Shown: positions 53,881 through 64,000 of the stretch, piece after piece
Numbering within the stretch: the first letter of the stretch is position 1
Layout: every line of letters begins with the position of its first letter
DNA from: Erythrobacter sp. 3-20A1M
Lineage (GTDB): Bacteria; Pseudomonadota; Alphaproteobacteria; Sphingomonadales; Sphingomonadaceae
Length of the DNA stretch: 64,000 nt
NCBI RefSeq assembly: GCF_018636735.1
Contig: NZ_CP045200.1
Span: forward strand, 2,133,501 to 2,197,500
Direction: 5' to 3'
Notes under the pieces: generated by a model
Told to the model about the DNA's origin: nothing
What the model saw: the letters and a program-made list of their open reading frames with translations, nothing else
Databases searched by the model: none
Made by a program: the position numbers and the translations under genes

Positions 53881-54608
53881 TCGACTGGCTGCGCCGCGAC
53901 CCGGCCGCGCCGCCGACTGTCCGGTGCGGGAATCGCGACGTGCCGGTCTCGATCGTGCGGCATCCGACCGCGCGGCGCATCATCCTGCGCCCCGCCGACG
54001 ACGGACAAAGCGTGCGCGTCACCCTGCCGCGCTGGGGACGCACCGCCGATGCCCTGCGTTTCGCGGCCGAGCGCAGCGACTGGCTGGCCGCGCAGCTCGC
54101 CCGCATTCCCCAACGACAGGCCCCTGGTCCGGGCGGGAGCATCACCTATCGCGGCGAAACCTGTGCGATCGCGTGGGATGCGAACGGTCCGCGCAAGGTG
54201 GCCCGCGATCGCGCGGCATCCACCCTCCAGATAGGCGGGCCTCGTGATCTGCTGGAAGCGCGCCTGCGCCGCTGGCTGCGCGCGGAGGCGAGCCGGCTCC
54301 TGACGCAGGATCTGGCGGACTATTCCCGCCGAGCGGGTTTGCCGCCCGCACCGCTGGCTCTCAGCAATGCGCGTCGCCGGTGGGGGAGCTGTTCCAGCAA
54401 AGGGACGATCCGGCTCAACTGGCGGCTCGTGCAGGCCCCCGACTTCGTCCGCCGATCGGTCGCGGCGCACGAGACCGCGCATCGGATCCATTTCGATCAC
54501 TCCCCGCGGTTTCACGCACTGCTGGGCGAGATCTTCGAAGGCGACATCGGTGAAGCGGATGCGTGGTTGCGGGCCCACGGGCGATCCCTTTACGCGGCGT
54601 TCGGCTGA
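53877..54608 (+). CDS. YgjP-like M48-type metallopeptidase (DUF45)
   Basis: 243 residues. The C-terminal zinc site is VAAHETAHRIHFDHSPRFHA (HExxH then a downstream His), with SNARRRWGSCSSKGTIRLNW before it, both typical of the YgjP/DUF45 group. Cytoplasmic. Members are called metallopeptidases or metal-dependent phosphatases; the true activity here is uncertain. Confidence 0.88.
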   Translation: MIDWLRRDPAAPPTVRCGNRDVPVSIVRHPTARRIILRPADDGQSVRVTLPRWGRTADALRFAAERSDWLAAQLARIPQRQAPGPGGSITYRGETCAIAWDANGPRKVARDRAASTLQIGGPRDLLEARLRRWLRAEASRLLTQDLADYSRRAGLPPAPLALSNARRRWGSCSSKGTIRLNWRLVQAPDFVRRSVAAHETAHRIHFDHSPRFHALLGEIFEGDIGEADAWLRAHGRSLYAAFG

Positions 54609-54662
54609 TACGTCCGGATGGCCGGACTGGCGCGGGGCGGGCGGAACGCCTATCTTGCCCCC

Positions 54663-55112
54663 ATGCGCTTCTTTTCCCGTCTCAACCCCGCTTCGGGCAT
54701 GCGCGATTTTTGGCAAGAGTTCAGCCGTCCGCAGCCTTATCGCATCCCGATCCTGCTCGTTTCCGTCGCTCTGACGGGCGGGCTCCTGCTCGCATTCGGA
54801 ACCGAGAAGGTCGATGTCCCGCCGGAGAAGCCGGACATTATCTACATCACCACCTTCGCGCCCGACCGGACGGAGGCGGAAATCGTCGCCTCCAACATCG
54901 CGAACCAGAAGAAGAAGGACATCATCGCCGCCGAACTGGCGCGGCGCGAGGAGGAGAAGCGGGACCTCTATCGTACGCTGGGCAAGATGAGCGGCATGGA
55001 CACCGACAAGATCGAAGCGCAGGCCGAGAAGGAACGCGCGGCGGAAGAGAAGAAGCGCGAAGCCTATATCGAACAGGTTGTGGGCAAGGGCAGTGACGCC
55101 CCCGCCCAGTGA
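54663..55112 (+). CDS. Conserved membrane-anchored protein, unknown
   Basis: 149 residues from ATG 54663. One membrane segment near residues 29-45 (ILLVSVALTGGLLLAF), then an outside region with IIYITTFAPDRTEAEIVASN and a charged coiled coil (KERAAEEKKREAYIEQVVG). Overlaps ribD by 20 bp. No domain recognised; the arrangement suggests a conserved Sphingomonadales protein of unknown job. Confidence 0.75.
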   Translation: MRFFSRLNPASGMRDFWQEFSRPQPYRIPILLVSVALTGGLLLAFGTEKVDVPPEKPDIIYITTFAPDRTEAEIVASNIANQKKKDIIAAELARREEEKRDLYRTLGKMSGMDTDKIEAQAEKERAAEEKKREAYIEQVVGKGSDAPAQ

Positions 55113-56064
55113 TGCCGACTGGCTGGCCGCCGCTGCGCGCCTGTCGTTGAGGGGAACGCCCGCAAGCCGTCCGAACCCGGCGGTCGGCTGCATTATCGTG
55201 AACGGCGCAGCGGTGGTCGGGCGCGGCTGGACCCGAGCGGGCGGCCGCCCCCATGCCGAGGCTGCAGCCCTGGAGACGGCGGACGCGAAGGCGCGCGGTG
55301 CGACCGTCTATGTCACGCTGGAGCCATGCGCGCATCGATCGGAGCGCGGACCGGCTTGCGCCGATCTATTGGTGGAGGCGGCTCCGGCCCGCGTCGTGAT
55401 CGGGATCGAGGATCCTGACCAGCGCACCGCAGGGGCGGGAACGGCGCGCCTGCGCGCGGCCGGCATCGAGGTCGTTTATCGCGAGAGCGAAGCCGCCCGG
55501 CGCAGCCTCTCCCCCTATCTCACCCGCCACCGATATGGGCGTCCGATGGTGACGCTGAAGCTGGCGATGTCGCTCGACGGGCGGATCGCACTGCCGGATG
55601 GGCGGAGCCGCTGGATCACCGGCGAAACGGCGCGCGCGCACTGCCACATCCAGCGTGCGATGCATGACGCGATCCTGGTGGGCGGCAAGACATGGCGCGC
55701 GGACGCGCCGCGGCTCGATGTCCGTCTACCGGGCCTCGAACGGCGGTCGCCCGAGCGCTGGGTCCTGACCTCGAAACCGGTCGAGGGCGCACAGGCGATC
55801 GCGGCCCCCGGCGATATTGCCGGGTCGGACGCAATGTCGCTTTACGTCGAGGGCGGGGCACAGGCCGCGGCGGCTTTTCTTGCCGAAGATCTGGTCGACC
55901 GCCTCGACATCTATCGCGCGCCAATCGTGATCGGCGACGGATTGCCCGCAATTGGAGATATCGGGCTGGGCGAACTGGCGGAGGCGCACGATCGCTGGAC
56001 GCTACGCGAACGTCGCCAGCTTGGCAGCGACGGGTACGAATCCTATGAGCGGCGGCGTAACTGA
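55093..56064 (+). CDS. ribD: Riboflavin biosynthesis deaminase/reductase RibD
   Basis: 323 residues; GTG 55093 has AAGGG just before it and gives the usual start, TTG 55078 being an upstream alternative. Deaminase domain: HAEAAAL and PCAHRSERGPAC zinc ligands. Reductase domain: TLKLAMSLDGRIALPDGRSR, WITG and ILVGGKTWRADAPRL. Converts the first pyrimidine of the pathway in two steps. Followed 9 bp later by ribE. Confidence 0.95.
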   Translation: MTPPPSDADWLAAAARLSLRGTPASRPNPAVGCIIVNGAAVVGRGWTRAGGRPHAEAAALETADAKARGATVYVTLEPCAHRSERGPACADLLVEAAPARVVIGIEDPDQRTAGAGTARLRAAGIEVVYRESEAARRSLSPYLTRHRYGRPMVTLKLAMSLDGRIALPDGRSRWITGETARAHCHIQRAMHDAILVGGKTWRADAPRLDVRLPGLERRSPERWVLTSKPVEGAQAIAAPGDIAGSDAMSLYVEGGAQAAAAFLAEDLVDRLDIYRAPIVIGDGLPAIGDIGLGELAEAHDRWTLRERRQLGSDGYESYERRRN

Positions 56065-56073
56065 GGAGAAGGC

Positions 56074-56691
56074 ATGTTCACTGGGATCGTCACAGCCATC
56101 GGAACGATCGAACGGGTCGAACAGCGCGGAGACACGCGCGTGCGGATCGCCTGTCCGTACGATCCGGCGAAGATCGCGATCGGCGCGAGCATCGCCTGTT
56201 CGGGCGCTTGCCTGACGGTGGTCGAGCGGGGCGGGGAGCCCGGCGCGGCGTGGTTCGACGTCGACATGTCGGCGGAAACGCTGGCGCGTACCGCCGCCCG
56301 CCACTGGCAGGCCGGTGAGCGGCTGAATCTGGAGCAGGCGCTGCGGCTGGGCGACGAACTGGGCGGGCACCTCGTCACCGGCCACGTCGATTCGGTCGGA
56401 AAGGTCGTGTCAGCGGCGGAAGAGGGCGGCTCGGTCCGCCTGACGATCGAAGCAGATCGCGAGATCGCGCCGTTCATTGCGCAAAAGGGTTCGATTACCG
56501 TGGACGGCGTATCGCTGACGGTGAACGAGGTGGAAGATACCGCCGACGGAAATGTCCGGTTCGGTCTCAACATCATTCCGCATACGGGAGAGGTGACGAC
56601 GCTGGGCGAGCTTCGCTCCGGCGATACGGTCAATCTGGAGATCGATACGATCGCCCGCTACCTGCAGCGCATGCAAGCGCTGGCGAACTGA
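56074..56691 (+). CDS. ribE: Riboflavin synthase, alpha subunit
   Basis: 205 residues with the two lumazine-binding domains: MFTGIVTAIGTIERVEQRGD at the start and LGGHLVTGHVDSVGKVVSA opening the second. DGVSLTVNEVED and NIIPHTGEVTTLGEL complete it. Joins two 6,7-dimethyl-8-ribityllumazine molecules to form riboflavin. Directly follows ribD. Confidence 0.96.
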   Translation: MFTGIVTAIGTIERVEQRGDTRVRIACPYDPAKIAIGASIACSGACLTVVERGGEPGAAWFDVDMSAETLARTAARHWQAGERLNLEQALRLGDELGGHLVTGHVDSVGKVVSAAEEGGSVRLTIEADREIAPFIAQKGSITVDGVSLTVNEVEDTADGNVRFGLNIIPHTGEVTTLGELRSGDTVNLEIDTIARYLQRMQALAN

Positions 56692-56698
56692 CAGGCGT

Positions 56699-57232
56699 TC
56701 AGTCGGCCTTTTTCAACGCGGCGAGAGCATCGGCCAGCGGCCCACGCGGCGTCTCGTCGCTTTCGATACCCGCCACCGCGCGTGCTTCGTCGGCCCCGGA
56801 CCCTTGCGCGTAGGGGTCGATCGCCAGAGCCAGGGTCTGCGCCACCGCCTCGCCCAGATCGATGCTGTCGCCTTCGTATTCGACCTCGTCGCAGTCGTCC
56901 GAATCGAGTTCGATCTCGATTTCGTCCCCCTCCTCGGGTGGCCGAAACGATCCGGCGGGTACGAACCGCAGGGCGAACTCCTCCTCCACCGAAACCGGCA
57001 GGTCGTCGCCGGACACCGCACAGGACTGCACGATATCGGCGGTCATCGTGCCATCCACAATGACCCGGTCGCCGTCGCGGATCAGGGCGATTTCCGCTTC
57101 CAGCCGGTCGATCGCACGAATGGCGAAGCGCCGCGCCAACGCGGCACGCTCCTCTTCGGTCGCGGTGAGCGAAACCGGGCGCGAATCGATCTGCCTGAGG
57201 CGGACGGGTCGGCTGAATTCGGGTCGGCTCAT
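56699..57232 (-). CDS. YceD/DUF177-family protein
   Basis: 177 residues. The conserved core CAVSGDDLPVSVEEEFALRF and an acidic EIEIELDSDDCDEVEYEGD lead to DLGEAVAQTLALAIDPYAQG. In many bacteria YceD lies with rpmF and influences 23S rRNA accumulation; here it follows the CBP3-like gene through an ATGA overlap. Convergent with ribE (7-bp gap). Confidence 0.88.
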   Translation of the reverse strand: MSRPEFSRPVRLRQIDSRPVSLTATEEERAALARRFAIRAIDRLEAEIALIRDGDRVIVDGTMTADIVQSCAVSGDDLPVSVEEEFALRFVPAGSFRPPEEGDEIEIELDSDDCDEVEYEGDSIDLGEAVAQTLALAIDPYAQGSGADEARAVAGIESDETPRGPLADALAALKKAD

Positions 57233-57747
57233 CACCAATCGGCCTTCAGTACGCTGGCATAGTCGAGCGCGGAGAGTCGGTCGGCAAGGGCCATCAGCCC
57301 CCGCGCGACACATGCGGGGGAGCCCCCCTCTTCCACGAAGGTGACGTTGCGGGCTGCCGCCGCCGTCATGGCTTCGTCGTTCCGTTCGGTCAGGGCGCTG
57401 CGATAGGCACCCATGCGGCCGCCCAATGCGCTCATCAGGCGACCCACTCGCTTGCCGACCGCCGGGTCGCCGAAGCCCGCTTCGCGGAGCTGACCCTCCA
57501 TGTCTTCCACGAAAAGCTCGGCCAGCCGGGCCGCGTCCTGCGCGTGCGCATCGCCTTGCTCGGTCCGCAGCATCGCGATGGCGAGCACGCTGGACACCAT
57601 GTCGAACCGTCCATCCAGCGTGTCCGCAACCCGGCATTCGGCATACCAATGGGGATCGCGCGCTTCCGCCACGACCCGGTGCCATAGCGGTCGCAAGGCC
57701 TCGCGCGGGTCCCGTTCCAGTCCGAGCAGGCGGGAGAGAAAGGACAT
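57232..57747 (-). CDS. CBP3-type ubiquinol-cytochrome c chaperone
   Basis: 171 residues from ATG 57747 (MSFLSRLLG), which has GAAAG upstream; ATG 57762 is less likely. PLWHRVVAEARDPHWYAECR, DTLDGRFDMVSSVLAIAMLR and LFVEDMEGQLREAGFGD are the conserved helices of the UQCC/CBP3 family, which helps assemble cytochrome bc1. Coupled to yceD. Confidence 0.9.
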   Translation of the reverse strand: MSFLSRLLGLERDPREALRPLWHRVVAEARDPHWYAECRVADTLDGRFDMVSSVLAIAMLRTEQGDAHAQDAARLAELFVEDMEGQLREAGFGDPAVGKRVGRLMSALGGRMGAYRSALTERNDEAMTAAAARNVTFVEEGGSPACVARGLMALADRLSALDYASVLKADW

Positions 57748-57912
57748 GGATCGATCTTTCATTCAGCGGCAATTCAAGGCGGCGTGGGCAGCGCGGCCTG
57801 GGCGGCGTTGCGTCGCCGCGCGCGAGGCCGTAAGGCTGCGCCCGATATAGCGATCCAGACCCTCAGATGAAGGGGGTGGGATCGGAACGATACGTGAAGG
57901 ACGACGGTACCG

Positions 57913-58386
57913 ATGACGAAGGCAAGGGCGACGGGCTGGATGGCGCTGGGTGCGCTGGCTCTGGCGGGGGGCGGTTGCACCTCCATCACCGAACAGCGCG
58001 GCTATGTCTTCGACGATACGCTGGCGAGCACGATCCAGCCCGGGATCGACGATCAGCGATCGGTCGCGGCGACGATGGGTCGCCCCAGCTTCACCAGCGA
58101 ATACGGGCAGCCGACCTGGTATTACGTGCACAACGCCACGTCGCGCGGGCCGCTGGTGAGCGCGCGGATCACCGACAGTCGCGTCCTGGCGGTGCGTTTC
58201 GACGATAGCGGCAACGTGGCCGCGATCGATCGCAGCGGGATGGAGAACGTCGTCCATCTTTCGCCCGATGGCGACAAGACGCCGACGCTCGGCCGCGAAC
58301 GTAGCTTCTTCGAGGACCTGTTCGGCAATATCGGCAGCGTGGGCGCGGGGCAGGGGCCCATGAGCGGCTCGAACACCGGCCCTTAG
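57913..58386 (+). CDS. bamE: BamE/SmpA-OmlA-family lipoprotein
   Basis: 157 residues. Lipoprotein signal ending GGGCTS; then [36 protein letters not shown] and [12 protein letters not shown], the BamE fold pattern. Component of the BAM complex that inserts beta-barrel proteins into the outer membrane. A C-terminal Gly-rich extension is typical of sphingomonads. Confidence 0.9.
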   Translation: MTKARATGWMALGALALAGGGCTSITEQRGYVFDDTLASTIQPGIDDQRSVAATMGRPSFTSEYGQPTWYYVHNATSRGPLVSARITDSRVLAVRFDDSGNVAAIDRSGMENVVHLSPDGDKTPTLGRERSFFEDLFGNIGSVGAGQGPMSGSNTGP

Positions 58387-58450
58387 GGTTGGCGCACCTG
58401 CGTCGCGAAGGCGGCTTGATACCCATCGGCGCGGCCCCATATTCCGCGCC

Positions 58451-59011
58451 ATGGACAATGGATCGGCGAGCCACGGCCTGACACAGTGGCACGGCACCAC
58501 CATCATCGGGGTCAAGCGCGGCGGGAAGACCGTGATCGCGGGCGATGGCCAGGTCTCGATGGGCAACACGGTGATGAAGCCCAATGCGAAGAAGGTCCGC
58601 CGCATCGGCGAAGGTGGGAAGGTCGTCGGCGGGTTCGCCGGCGCGACCGCCGACGCCTTCACCCTGTTCGAGCGGCTGGAGCGCAAGCTGGAACAGTATA
58701 GCGGCCAGCTGACCCGTGCCGCCGTCGAACTCGCCAAGGACTGGCGCACCGACAAATACCTGCGCAACCTCGAAGCGCTCATGATCGTCGCCGACGCCGA
58801 CACGCTGCTGGTGCTGACCGGCAATGGCGACGTGCTGGAGCCCGAAGGCGGGATTACCGCGATCGGCAGCGGCGGCAACTACGCGCTCAGCGCCGCGCGC
58901 GCGCTGGTCGATTACGAGGACGATGCGGAAAAGATCGCCCGCCGCGCGATGCAGGTCGCGGCGGAAGTGTGCGTTTTCACCAATGACAGCGTGACCGTCG
59001 AGACGGTCTGA
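58451..59011 (+). CDS. hslV: ATP-dependent protease subunit HslV
   Basis: 186 residues. A 15-residue propeptide ends at HG before the catalytic Thr ([12 protein letters not shown]). Proteasome-like body with [20 protein letters not shown] and [18 protein letters not shown]. Forms the peptidase double ring with HslU. 27 bp upstream of hslU. Confidence 0.97.
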   Translation: MDNGSASHGLTQWHGTTIIGVKRGGKTVIAGDGQVSMGNTVMKPNAKKVRRIGEGGKVVGGFAGATADAFTLFERLERKLEQYSGQLTRAAVELAKDWRTDKYLRNLEALMIVADADTLLVLTGNGDVLEPEGGITAIGSGGNYALSAARALVDYEDDAEKIARRAMQVAAEVCVFTNDSVTVETV

Positions 59012-59038
59012 AGTCCAAACTTTCCGGATATAAGTACC

Positions 59039-60343
59039 ATGACCCAGGCCCTTACTCCCAAGGCGATCGTCGCCGCGCTGGACGAACACATCGTCGGCCA
59101 GAAAGATGCCAAGCGCGCGGTCGCCGTGGCGCTCCGCAATCGCTGGCGTCGCCAGCAGCTCGAGCCCGAGCTGCGCGACGAGGTGACGCCGAAGAACATT
59201 CTGATGATCGGCCCGACCGGTTGCGGCAAGACCGAGATCAGCCGCCGGCTTGCCCGGCTGGCGGAGGCGCCGTTCGTGAAGGTCGAGGCGACCAAGTTCA
59301 CCGAGGTCGGCTATGTCGGCCGCGATGTCGAACAGATCGCCCGCGACCTGGTGGAGGAGGCGATCCGGCTGGAGAAGGACCGCCGCCGCGAAAGCGTGCG
59401 CGAATCGGCCAGCAAGGCGGCGATGGAGCGGCTGCTCGACGCGCTCGTCGGCGACAGCGCCAGCGAGGCCACGCGCGAGAGCTTCCGCGAGCGGATCGTG
59501 CAGAACGCGATGAACGATACCGAGGTGGAGATCGAGGTCGAGGAAAGCCCCTTCATGCCGTTCGACATGGGCGGCATGGGCGGCAATGTCGGGATGATCG
59601 ACCTGTCCGACATGATGGGCAAGGCGCTGGGCAAGAAGCCGACCAAGCGGCGCAAGCTCAAGGTGCCGGACGCGTGGGACAAGCTGGTCGACGAGGAGGC
59701 GGAAAAGCGCCTCGATCAGGACGACGTGGCCCAGGTCGCGCTGCGCAATGCCGAAACCAACGGGATCGTGTTCCTGGACGAGATCGACAAGATCGCGATC
59801 AGCGAGGGGCGCAGCGGTGGCTCGGTCAGCCGCGAAGGCGTGCAGCGCGACCTCCTGCCCCTGATCGAGGGGACCACGGTTTCGACCAAGCACGGGCCGA
59901 TGAAGACCGACCATGTGCTGTTCATCGCGAGCGGCGCGTTCCATGTCGCCAAGCCCAGCGACATGTTGCCCGAGCTGCAGGGCCGCCTGCCGATCCGGGT
60001 GGAGCTGCGAGCGCTGGAGGTGGAGGATTTCATCCGCATCCTGAGCGAGACGCGGGCCAACCTGGTGTCGCAGTACAAGGCGCTGATCGGCACCGAGAAC
60101 GTGACGCTGGAGATCACCGACGACGCGATCCGCGAAGTCGCGACCATCGCCGCGCAGGTGAACGAGAGCGTCGAGAACATCGGTGCCCGCCGCCTGCAGA
60201 CGGTGATGGAGAAGCTGCTGGAGGAACTCAGCTTCGATGCCGAGGACCATTCGGGCGAAACGATCACCGTCGATGCCGCCTATGTGCGCGACAAGCTCGA
60301 CACGCTGGCGAAGGACACCGACCTCAGCAAATATATCCTGTAG
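59039..60343 (+). CDS. hslU: HslU unfoldase ATPase
   Basis: 434 residues. Walker [13 protein letters not shown], the [10 protein letters not shown] pore motif, Walker [11 protein letters not shown] with [17 protein letters not shown], and the C-terminal docking tail DLSKYIL. Clp/Hsp100 ATPase that feeds proteins to HslV. Convergent with the SulP gene. Confidence 0.97.
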   Translation: MTQALTPKAIVAALDEHIVGQKDAKRAVAVALRNRWRRQQLEPELRDEVTPKNILMIGPTGCGKTEISRRLARLAEAPFVKVEATKFTEVGYVGRDVEQIARDLVEEAIRLEKDRRRESVRESASKAAMERLLDALVGDSASEATRESFRERIVQNAMNDTEVEIEVEESPFMPFDMGGMGGNVGMIDLSDMMGKALGKKPTKRRKLKVPDAWDKLVDEEAEKRLDQDDVAQVALRNAETNGIVFLDEIDKIAISEGRSGGSVSREGVQRDLLPLIEGTTVSTKHGPMKTDHVLFIASGAFHVAKPSDMLPELQGRLPIRVELRALEVEDFIRILSETRANLVSQYKALIGTENVTLEITDDAIREVATIAAQVNESVENIGARRLQTVMEKLLEELSFDAEDHSGETITVDAAYVRDKLDTLAKDTDLSKYIL

Positions 60344-60352
60344 GCGTCGTGC

Positions 60353-61857
60353 CTACGGATGCGGGGCGAGCCCGATTTCCACACCGGTCTTGTCGGTCAG
60401 CGCGTAGCGATCGACCAGGTCGGTGCTGGCGCGGTTGAGGCCGATCACCTGCACGCTGCGACCGTTGCGGCGCATGCGTTCCACCACCTTGTCCAGCGCG
60501 CCTACCGCGCTGATGTCCCAGAAATGCGCGCCGGTGACGTCGATCACGACGTGGCTGGCGGGATCGGCCCGTTCGCTTTCGGGGCCGAGCGCCGCGGTGA
60601 AGCGGTCGACGCTGGCGAAGAAGATCTGCCCCGTCGCGGTGTAGGTCGCGGTCTCCCCCTCGCGCGTGCGCACGACCGAGAACATCCCCATCACCTTTTG
60701 CGTGAAGAAGATGCCGGACAGGATCACGCCCGCCAGCACGCCCAGCGCGAGGTTGTGGGTCGCGACCACGACGACCACGGTGGTCACCATCACCACCGAG
60801 CTCTGCCACGGATGCTTCGCGAGGTTGGGGATGGAGTTCCAGCTGAAGGTGCCGATCGAAACCATGATCATCACCGCGACCAGCGCCGGCATCGGCACCT
60901 GTCCGACCACCGGGCCGAGCACGGCGAGGAAGATCAGCAGCGCGAAACCCGCGACGAAGGTCGAAAGGCGCCCGCGTCCGCCGCTGGTGACGTTGATGAC
61001 CGACTGCCCGATCATCGCGCAGCCGCCCATGCCACCGAAAAAGGCCGCGACGATATTCGCCGCGCCCTGGCCCGCGCATTCGCGGCGCTTGGCGCTGCCG
61101 GTGTGGGTCATGTCGTCCACGATCTGCGCGGTCAGCAGCGATTCGAGCAGGCCGACCGCGGCCATGGTCAGCGAATAGGGTGCGATGATCCGCAGCGTCT
61201 CCAGCGAGAAGGGCACGTCTGGGAAGACCACGCTCGGCAGCCCCTCGGGCAGCTCGCCCATATCGGCGACGTGGAACACCGGCGCGTCGATCCACCATCC
61301 GACCAGCCCCAGCACCACGATGGCGACGAGGGGGGAGGGCACGGCGGTGGTCAGCGCGGCAGGCCGTAGATGATCGCCAGGCCTGCCGCGACCATGGCAT
61401 AGGTTTCCCACCCGACGCCGGTCAGCTGCGGCAATTGCGCCATGAAGATCAGGATCGCCAGCGCGTTGACGAAGCCGGTGATGACCGAGCGGCTGACGAA
61501 TTGCATCAGCAGGTCGAGGCGCAGCAGCGCGGCGATACCCTGGAATACCCCCATCAGGATGGTCGCGGCGAAGAGGTATTCGACCCCGTGTTCGCGTACC
61601 AGCGGCACCACCACCACGGCAACCGCCGCGGTTGCGGCGGAAATCATGCCCGGTCGCCCGCCGGTGAAGGAGATGACGATCGCGATCGCGATGGAGGCAT
61701 AGAGCCCCACGCGCGGATCGACCCCGGCGATGATCGAAAAGCCGATTGCCTCCGGAATAAGAGCGAGCGAGACGACGATCCCGGCAAGGACGTCGGCGCG
61801 GATGTTGGACAGCCAGTCGCGCCGGAACGCGCTCGGCCTCGCTGCGGTAGCGGCCAT
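60353..61857 (-). pseudogene. SulP-family anion permease, single-base frameshift
   Basis: The N-terminal half (start ATG 61857; [40 protein letters not shown]) ends at a stop at 61351-61353 after AIIYGLPR. The rest continues in another frame from [14 protein letters not shown], through GGCAMIGQSVINV, to a STAS domain (VVIDVTGAHFWDISAV) ending at 60353. Adding one G in the GCGCGGC run near 61355-61361 restores one protein of about 501 residues. Either a real inactivating deletion or a sequencing error. Family members carry sulfate, bicarbonate or similar anions. Confidence 0.85.
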
Positions 61858-61976
61858 GATCTTTTCTCTCGATTTCGGGGCGCGCCGCTTTCTGGGATGG
61901 AAGGGCGCAGAAGTGGGCACAGCCTACGCAATGGTGCACTGCAGCACAACCCGCAGTACGGAACCTGGGCCTGCGC

Positions 61977-63791
61977 CTACTCGGCGGCTTCGACCGCGTC
62001 GTCCCCTTCGGCCTGCTGGCGCGACCACATCTCGGCGTAAAGTCCGCGCTTGCGCAGCAATTGCGTGTGTGAACCGGATTCGGCCAGCTTCCCCTGATCG
62101 AGCACCAAGATGCGGTCCGCATCGGCGATGGTGGACAGCCGGTGGGCAATGGCCAGCGTGGTGCGGTCGCGGCTGACGCGGCGCATGGTGGCGAGGATTT
62201 CCTGCTCGGTGCGCGAATCGAGTGCGCTGGTCGCCTCGTCGAACAGCACGATCGGGGGATCCTTCACCAGCGTGCGGGCGATGGCGACCCGCTGCTTCTC
62301 CCCGCCGGACAGCTTCAGGCCGCGTTCGCCGACCTGGGTGCCGAAGCGGTCGGGCAACCGATCGATGAACGGCAGGATCGCGGCGTCGCGCGCCGCCTGC
62401 TCGATTTCCTGCGCGCTGGCATCGGCACGGCCATAGGCGATGTTGTAGCCGATGGTGTCGTTGAACAGCACGCTGTCCTGCGGGACGATGCCGATCGCGG
62501 CGCGCAGCGATTCCTGCGTGACCTTGGCGATGTCCTGCCCGTCGATCAGAATGCGGCCCGCCTGCGGGTCGTAGAAGCGGAACAGCAGCCGCCCGATGGT
62601 GGACTTGCCCGCGCCGGACGGTCCGACGATGGCGACATGCGATCCGGCCGGGACTTCGAAGCTCAGCCCGTGCAGGATCTCGCGATCGGAATCGTAACCG
62701 AAGGTAACATCCTCGAACGCGACCGCCGGGCGCATGACATGGAGCGCGGGCGCGCCGGGCACGTCCTCCACCTCCACATTGGTATCCATCAGGCGGAACA
62801 TTGCCGCCATGTCGATCAGGCCCTGGCGGATCGTGCGATAGACCCAGCCGAGCATATCGAGCGGGCGGAACAACTGGGTAAGATAGGTCTGGATCGCGAC
62901 CAGATCGCCCACCGACAGCCTGCCCCGGCTCCATTGCCACACGACGAAACCCATCGCGCCCGCCATCAGCAGGTTGGTCACCAGCGCCTGCGCGATGTTG
63001 AGCAGGCCGAGCGAGTTTTCCGATTTGGTCGCCGCACGCTGATAGGCGCGCATCGCGCCGGAATAGCGCGCATGCTCGCGATGCTCGGCACCGAAATATT
63101 TCACCGTCTCGTAATTCAGCAGCGAATCGACCGCGCGGGCGAGGGCGGTCCCGTCCAGATCGTTCATCTCCGCTCGCAGCTTGGTCCGCCATTCGGTGAT
63201 CCAGCGCGTCATCGCGATATAGACGACGACCGCGATGCCGGTGGCGATCACCAGCTCGACCCCGAACATGGTGTAGAAGATGACCGCGATCGCGATCAGC
63301 TCGATGATGGTGGGGGCGATGTTGAAGAGCAGGAAATAGAGCATCGAATCGATGCTCTTGGTCCCGCGCTCTATGACCTTGGTGACCTCGCCCGTGCGGC
63401 GCGACAGGTGGAAACGGAGCGACAGCTCGTGCAGCCGGGCGAACACGTCCTCGGCCAGCTGCCGGGTCGCGTCCTGTCCCACGCGCTCGAAGATGATGTT
63501 GCGCAGATTGTCGAACAGGGTCGAGCCGAAGCGGCCGAGCGCGTAGGCGAGCACGAAGCTGAGCGCGACCCAGAGCAGCGGCTCGCCACCCCCCGACATC
63601 GCGTCGACCGCCTTCTTATATAATAGGGGGAGACCGAGGGTGACCGCCTTGGTCGCCAGCACCAGCACCATCGCGACCACGATTCGCCAGCGTAGATCGG
63701 GGCGGTTCTCGGGCCATAGATAGGGGAGGAACCGGCGGATCGTGCCCCAGGCGGGCGCGTCGTCGGTTCGGGAAGCGAGATCGGGTGGCAT
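61977..63791 (-). CDS. ABC transporter, Atm1/HMT1 type (fused permease-ATPase)
   Basis: 604 residues. Six membrane helices (about 35-330), then the nucleotide-binding domain: Walker [11 protein letters not shown], signature [14 protein letters not shown] and Walker [15 protein letters not shown]. The N-terminal [20 protein letters not shown] and [20 protein letters not shown] match the Atm1 group, inner-membrane exporters of glutathione-linked or metal-related compounds. Works as a homodimer. Confidence 0.93.
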   Translation of the reverse strand: MPPDLASRTDDAPAWGTIRRFLPYLWPENRPDLRWRIVVAMVLVLATKAVTLGLPLLYKKAVDAMSGGGEPLLWVALSFVLAYALGRFGSTLFDNLRNIIFERVGQDATRQLAEDVFARLHELSLRFHLSRRTGEVTKVIERGTKSIDSMLYFLLFNIAPTIIELIAIAVIFYTMFGVELVIATGIAVVVYIAMTRWITEWRTKLRAEMNDLDGTALARAVDSLLNYETVKYFGAEHREHARYSGAMRAYQRAATKSENSLGLLNIAQALVTNLLMAGAMGFVVWQWSRGRLSVGDLVAIQTYLTQLFRPLDMLGWVYRTIRQGLIDMAAMFRLMDTNVEVEDVPGAPALHVMRPAVAFEDVTFGYDSDREILHGLSFEVPAGSHVAIVGPSGAGKSTIGRLLFRFYDPQAGRILIDGQDIAKVTQESLRAAIGIVPQDSVLFNDTIGYNIAYGRADASAQEIEQAARDAAILPFIDRLPDRFGTQVGERGLKLSGGEKQRVAIARTLVKDPPIVLFDEATSALDSRTEQEILATMRRVSRDRTTLAIAHRLSTIADADRILVLDQGKLAESGSHTQLLRKRGLYAEMWSRQQAEGDDAVEAAE

Positions 63792-64000
63792 CGGCCATTA
63801 GGTGGAGGTGGCGGATGATGCGCGCAATAGGGCGAGCCTGCGCGGGCCACTCGCTATCCCTTGTCCGTGGACGATACGGGACAGCTGACAGATGGGCAGC
63901 GCCACGCCGAAGCGCGCCCCTTAAGGAAGGCTAGGGTGGTCACCACCAATGGGCTCAACGCGAACGGGCCGTGATCGCTCGGCTGCAGCAGACGCGCGAC
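63792..64000. other. Right edge, no gene recognised
   Basis: 209 bp upstream of the ABC transporter, which should hold its promoter. I see no further coding sequence or clear regulatory site before the window ends. Confidence 0.4.

Noticed and set aside
62142..63623. 493-residue plus-strand open frame opposite the ABC transporter
   Set aside because: Antisense shadow of the clearly real Atm1-type gene.
1..64000. CRISPR array
   Set aside because: No regularly spaced repeats of the right size were seen; the only periodic repeats are the 9-bp GTGCGG units and the ACCGAY hexamers.

Overview
The window comes from a GC-rich alphaproteobacterium, very probably a member of the Sphingomonadales (Sphingomonadaceae or Erythrobacteraceae). 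The evidence is the set of core genes after 45 kb (hslVU, ribD-ribE, a COQ9-like protein, a CBP3-type cytochrome bc1 chaperone, DUF1134/EipA, feoAB with a compact FeoB), the many TTG/GTG starts, and the ATGA- or TGATG-coupled operons. No database search was possible. Family names rest on visible motifs and gene order.

Layout. 1-4018: the 3' part of a sigma-54 response regulator, then an aldo/keto reductase and an NmrA-type reductase diverging from a TetR regulator. 4249-36249: a 32-kb accessory island between two 72-bp direct repeats (70/72 identical). It carries a two-gene kinase-helicase plus phospholipase-D locus with the architecture of the type I Mokosh anti-phage system; a LysR-controlled tautomerase/cupin/CMD/cupin/MFS operon with a divergent aldo/keto reductase; a long sugar operon (ECF sigma, FecR, TonB receptor, two GH1, four alpha/beta hydrolases, GH42 and GH37 trehalase); degraded genes; a nucleotidyltransferase-HEPN protein; and a P4-type integrase. 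36236-45006: a second, 8.8-kb island with its own integrase and a compact replication module (winged helix, Toprim primase, RepA-like helicase, iteron-like repeats). 45006-45096: tRNA-Ser(GCU), whose 3' end matches the core of both repeats. 45097-64000: ordinary chromosome, with envelope, iron, riboflavin, ubiquinone/respiratory and proteolysis genes.

How it fits together. The 3' end of tRNA-Ser(GCU) is an insertion hotspot holding two islands in tandem, and the far left repeat carries about 130 bp that looks like the integrase-side end of a third, lost element. The larger island adds phage defence and uptake/breakdown of an esterified saccharide. The smaller one looks like a self-replicating satellite-type element with no structural genes.

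The most noteworthy items are the Mokosh-like locus with a degenerate kinase, the island array with its attachment and arm-site repeats, the candidate replication origin of the small island, and the TonB/esterase/glycosidase operon that retains a decayed acyl-CoA ligase gene.
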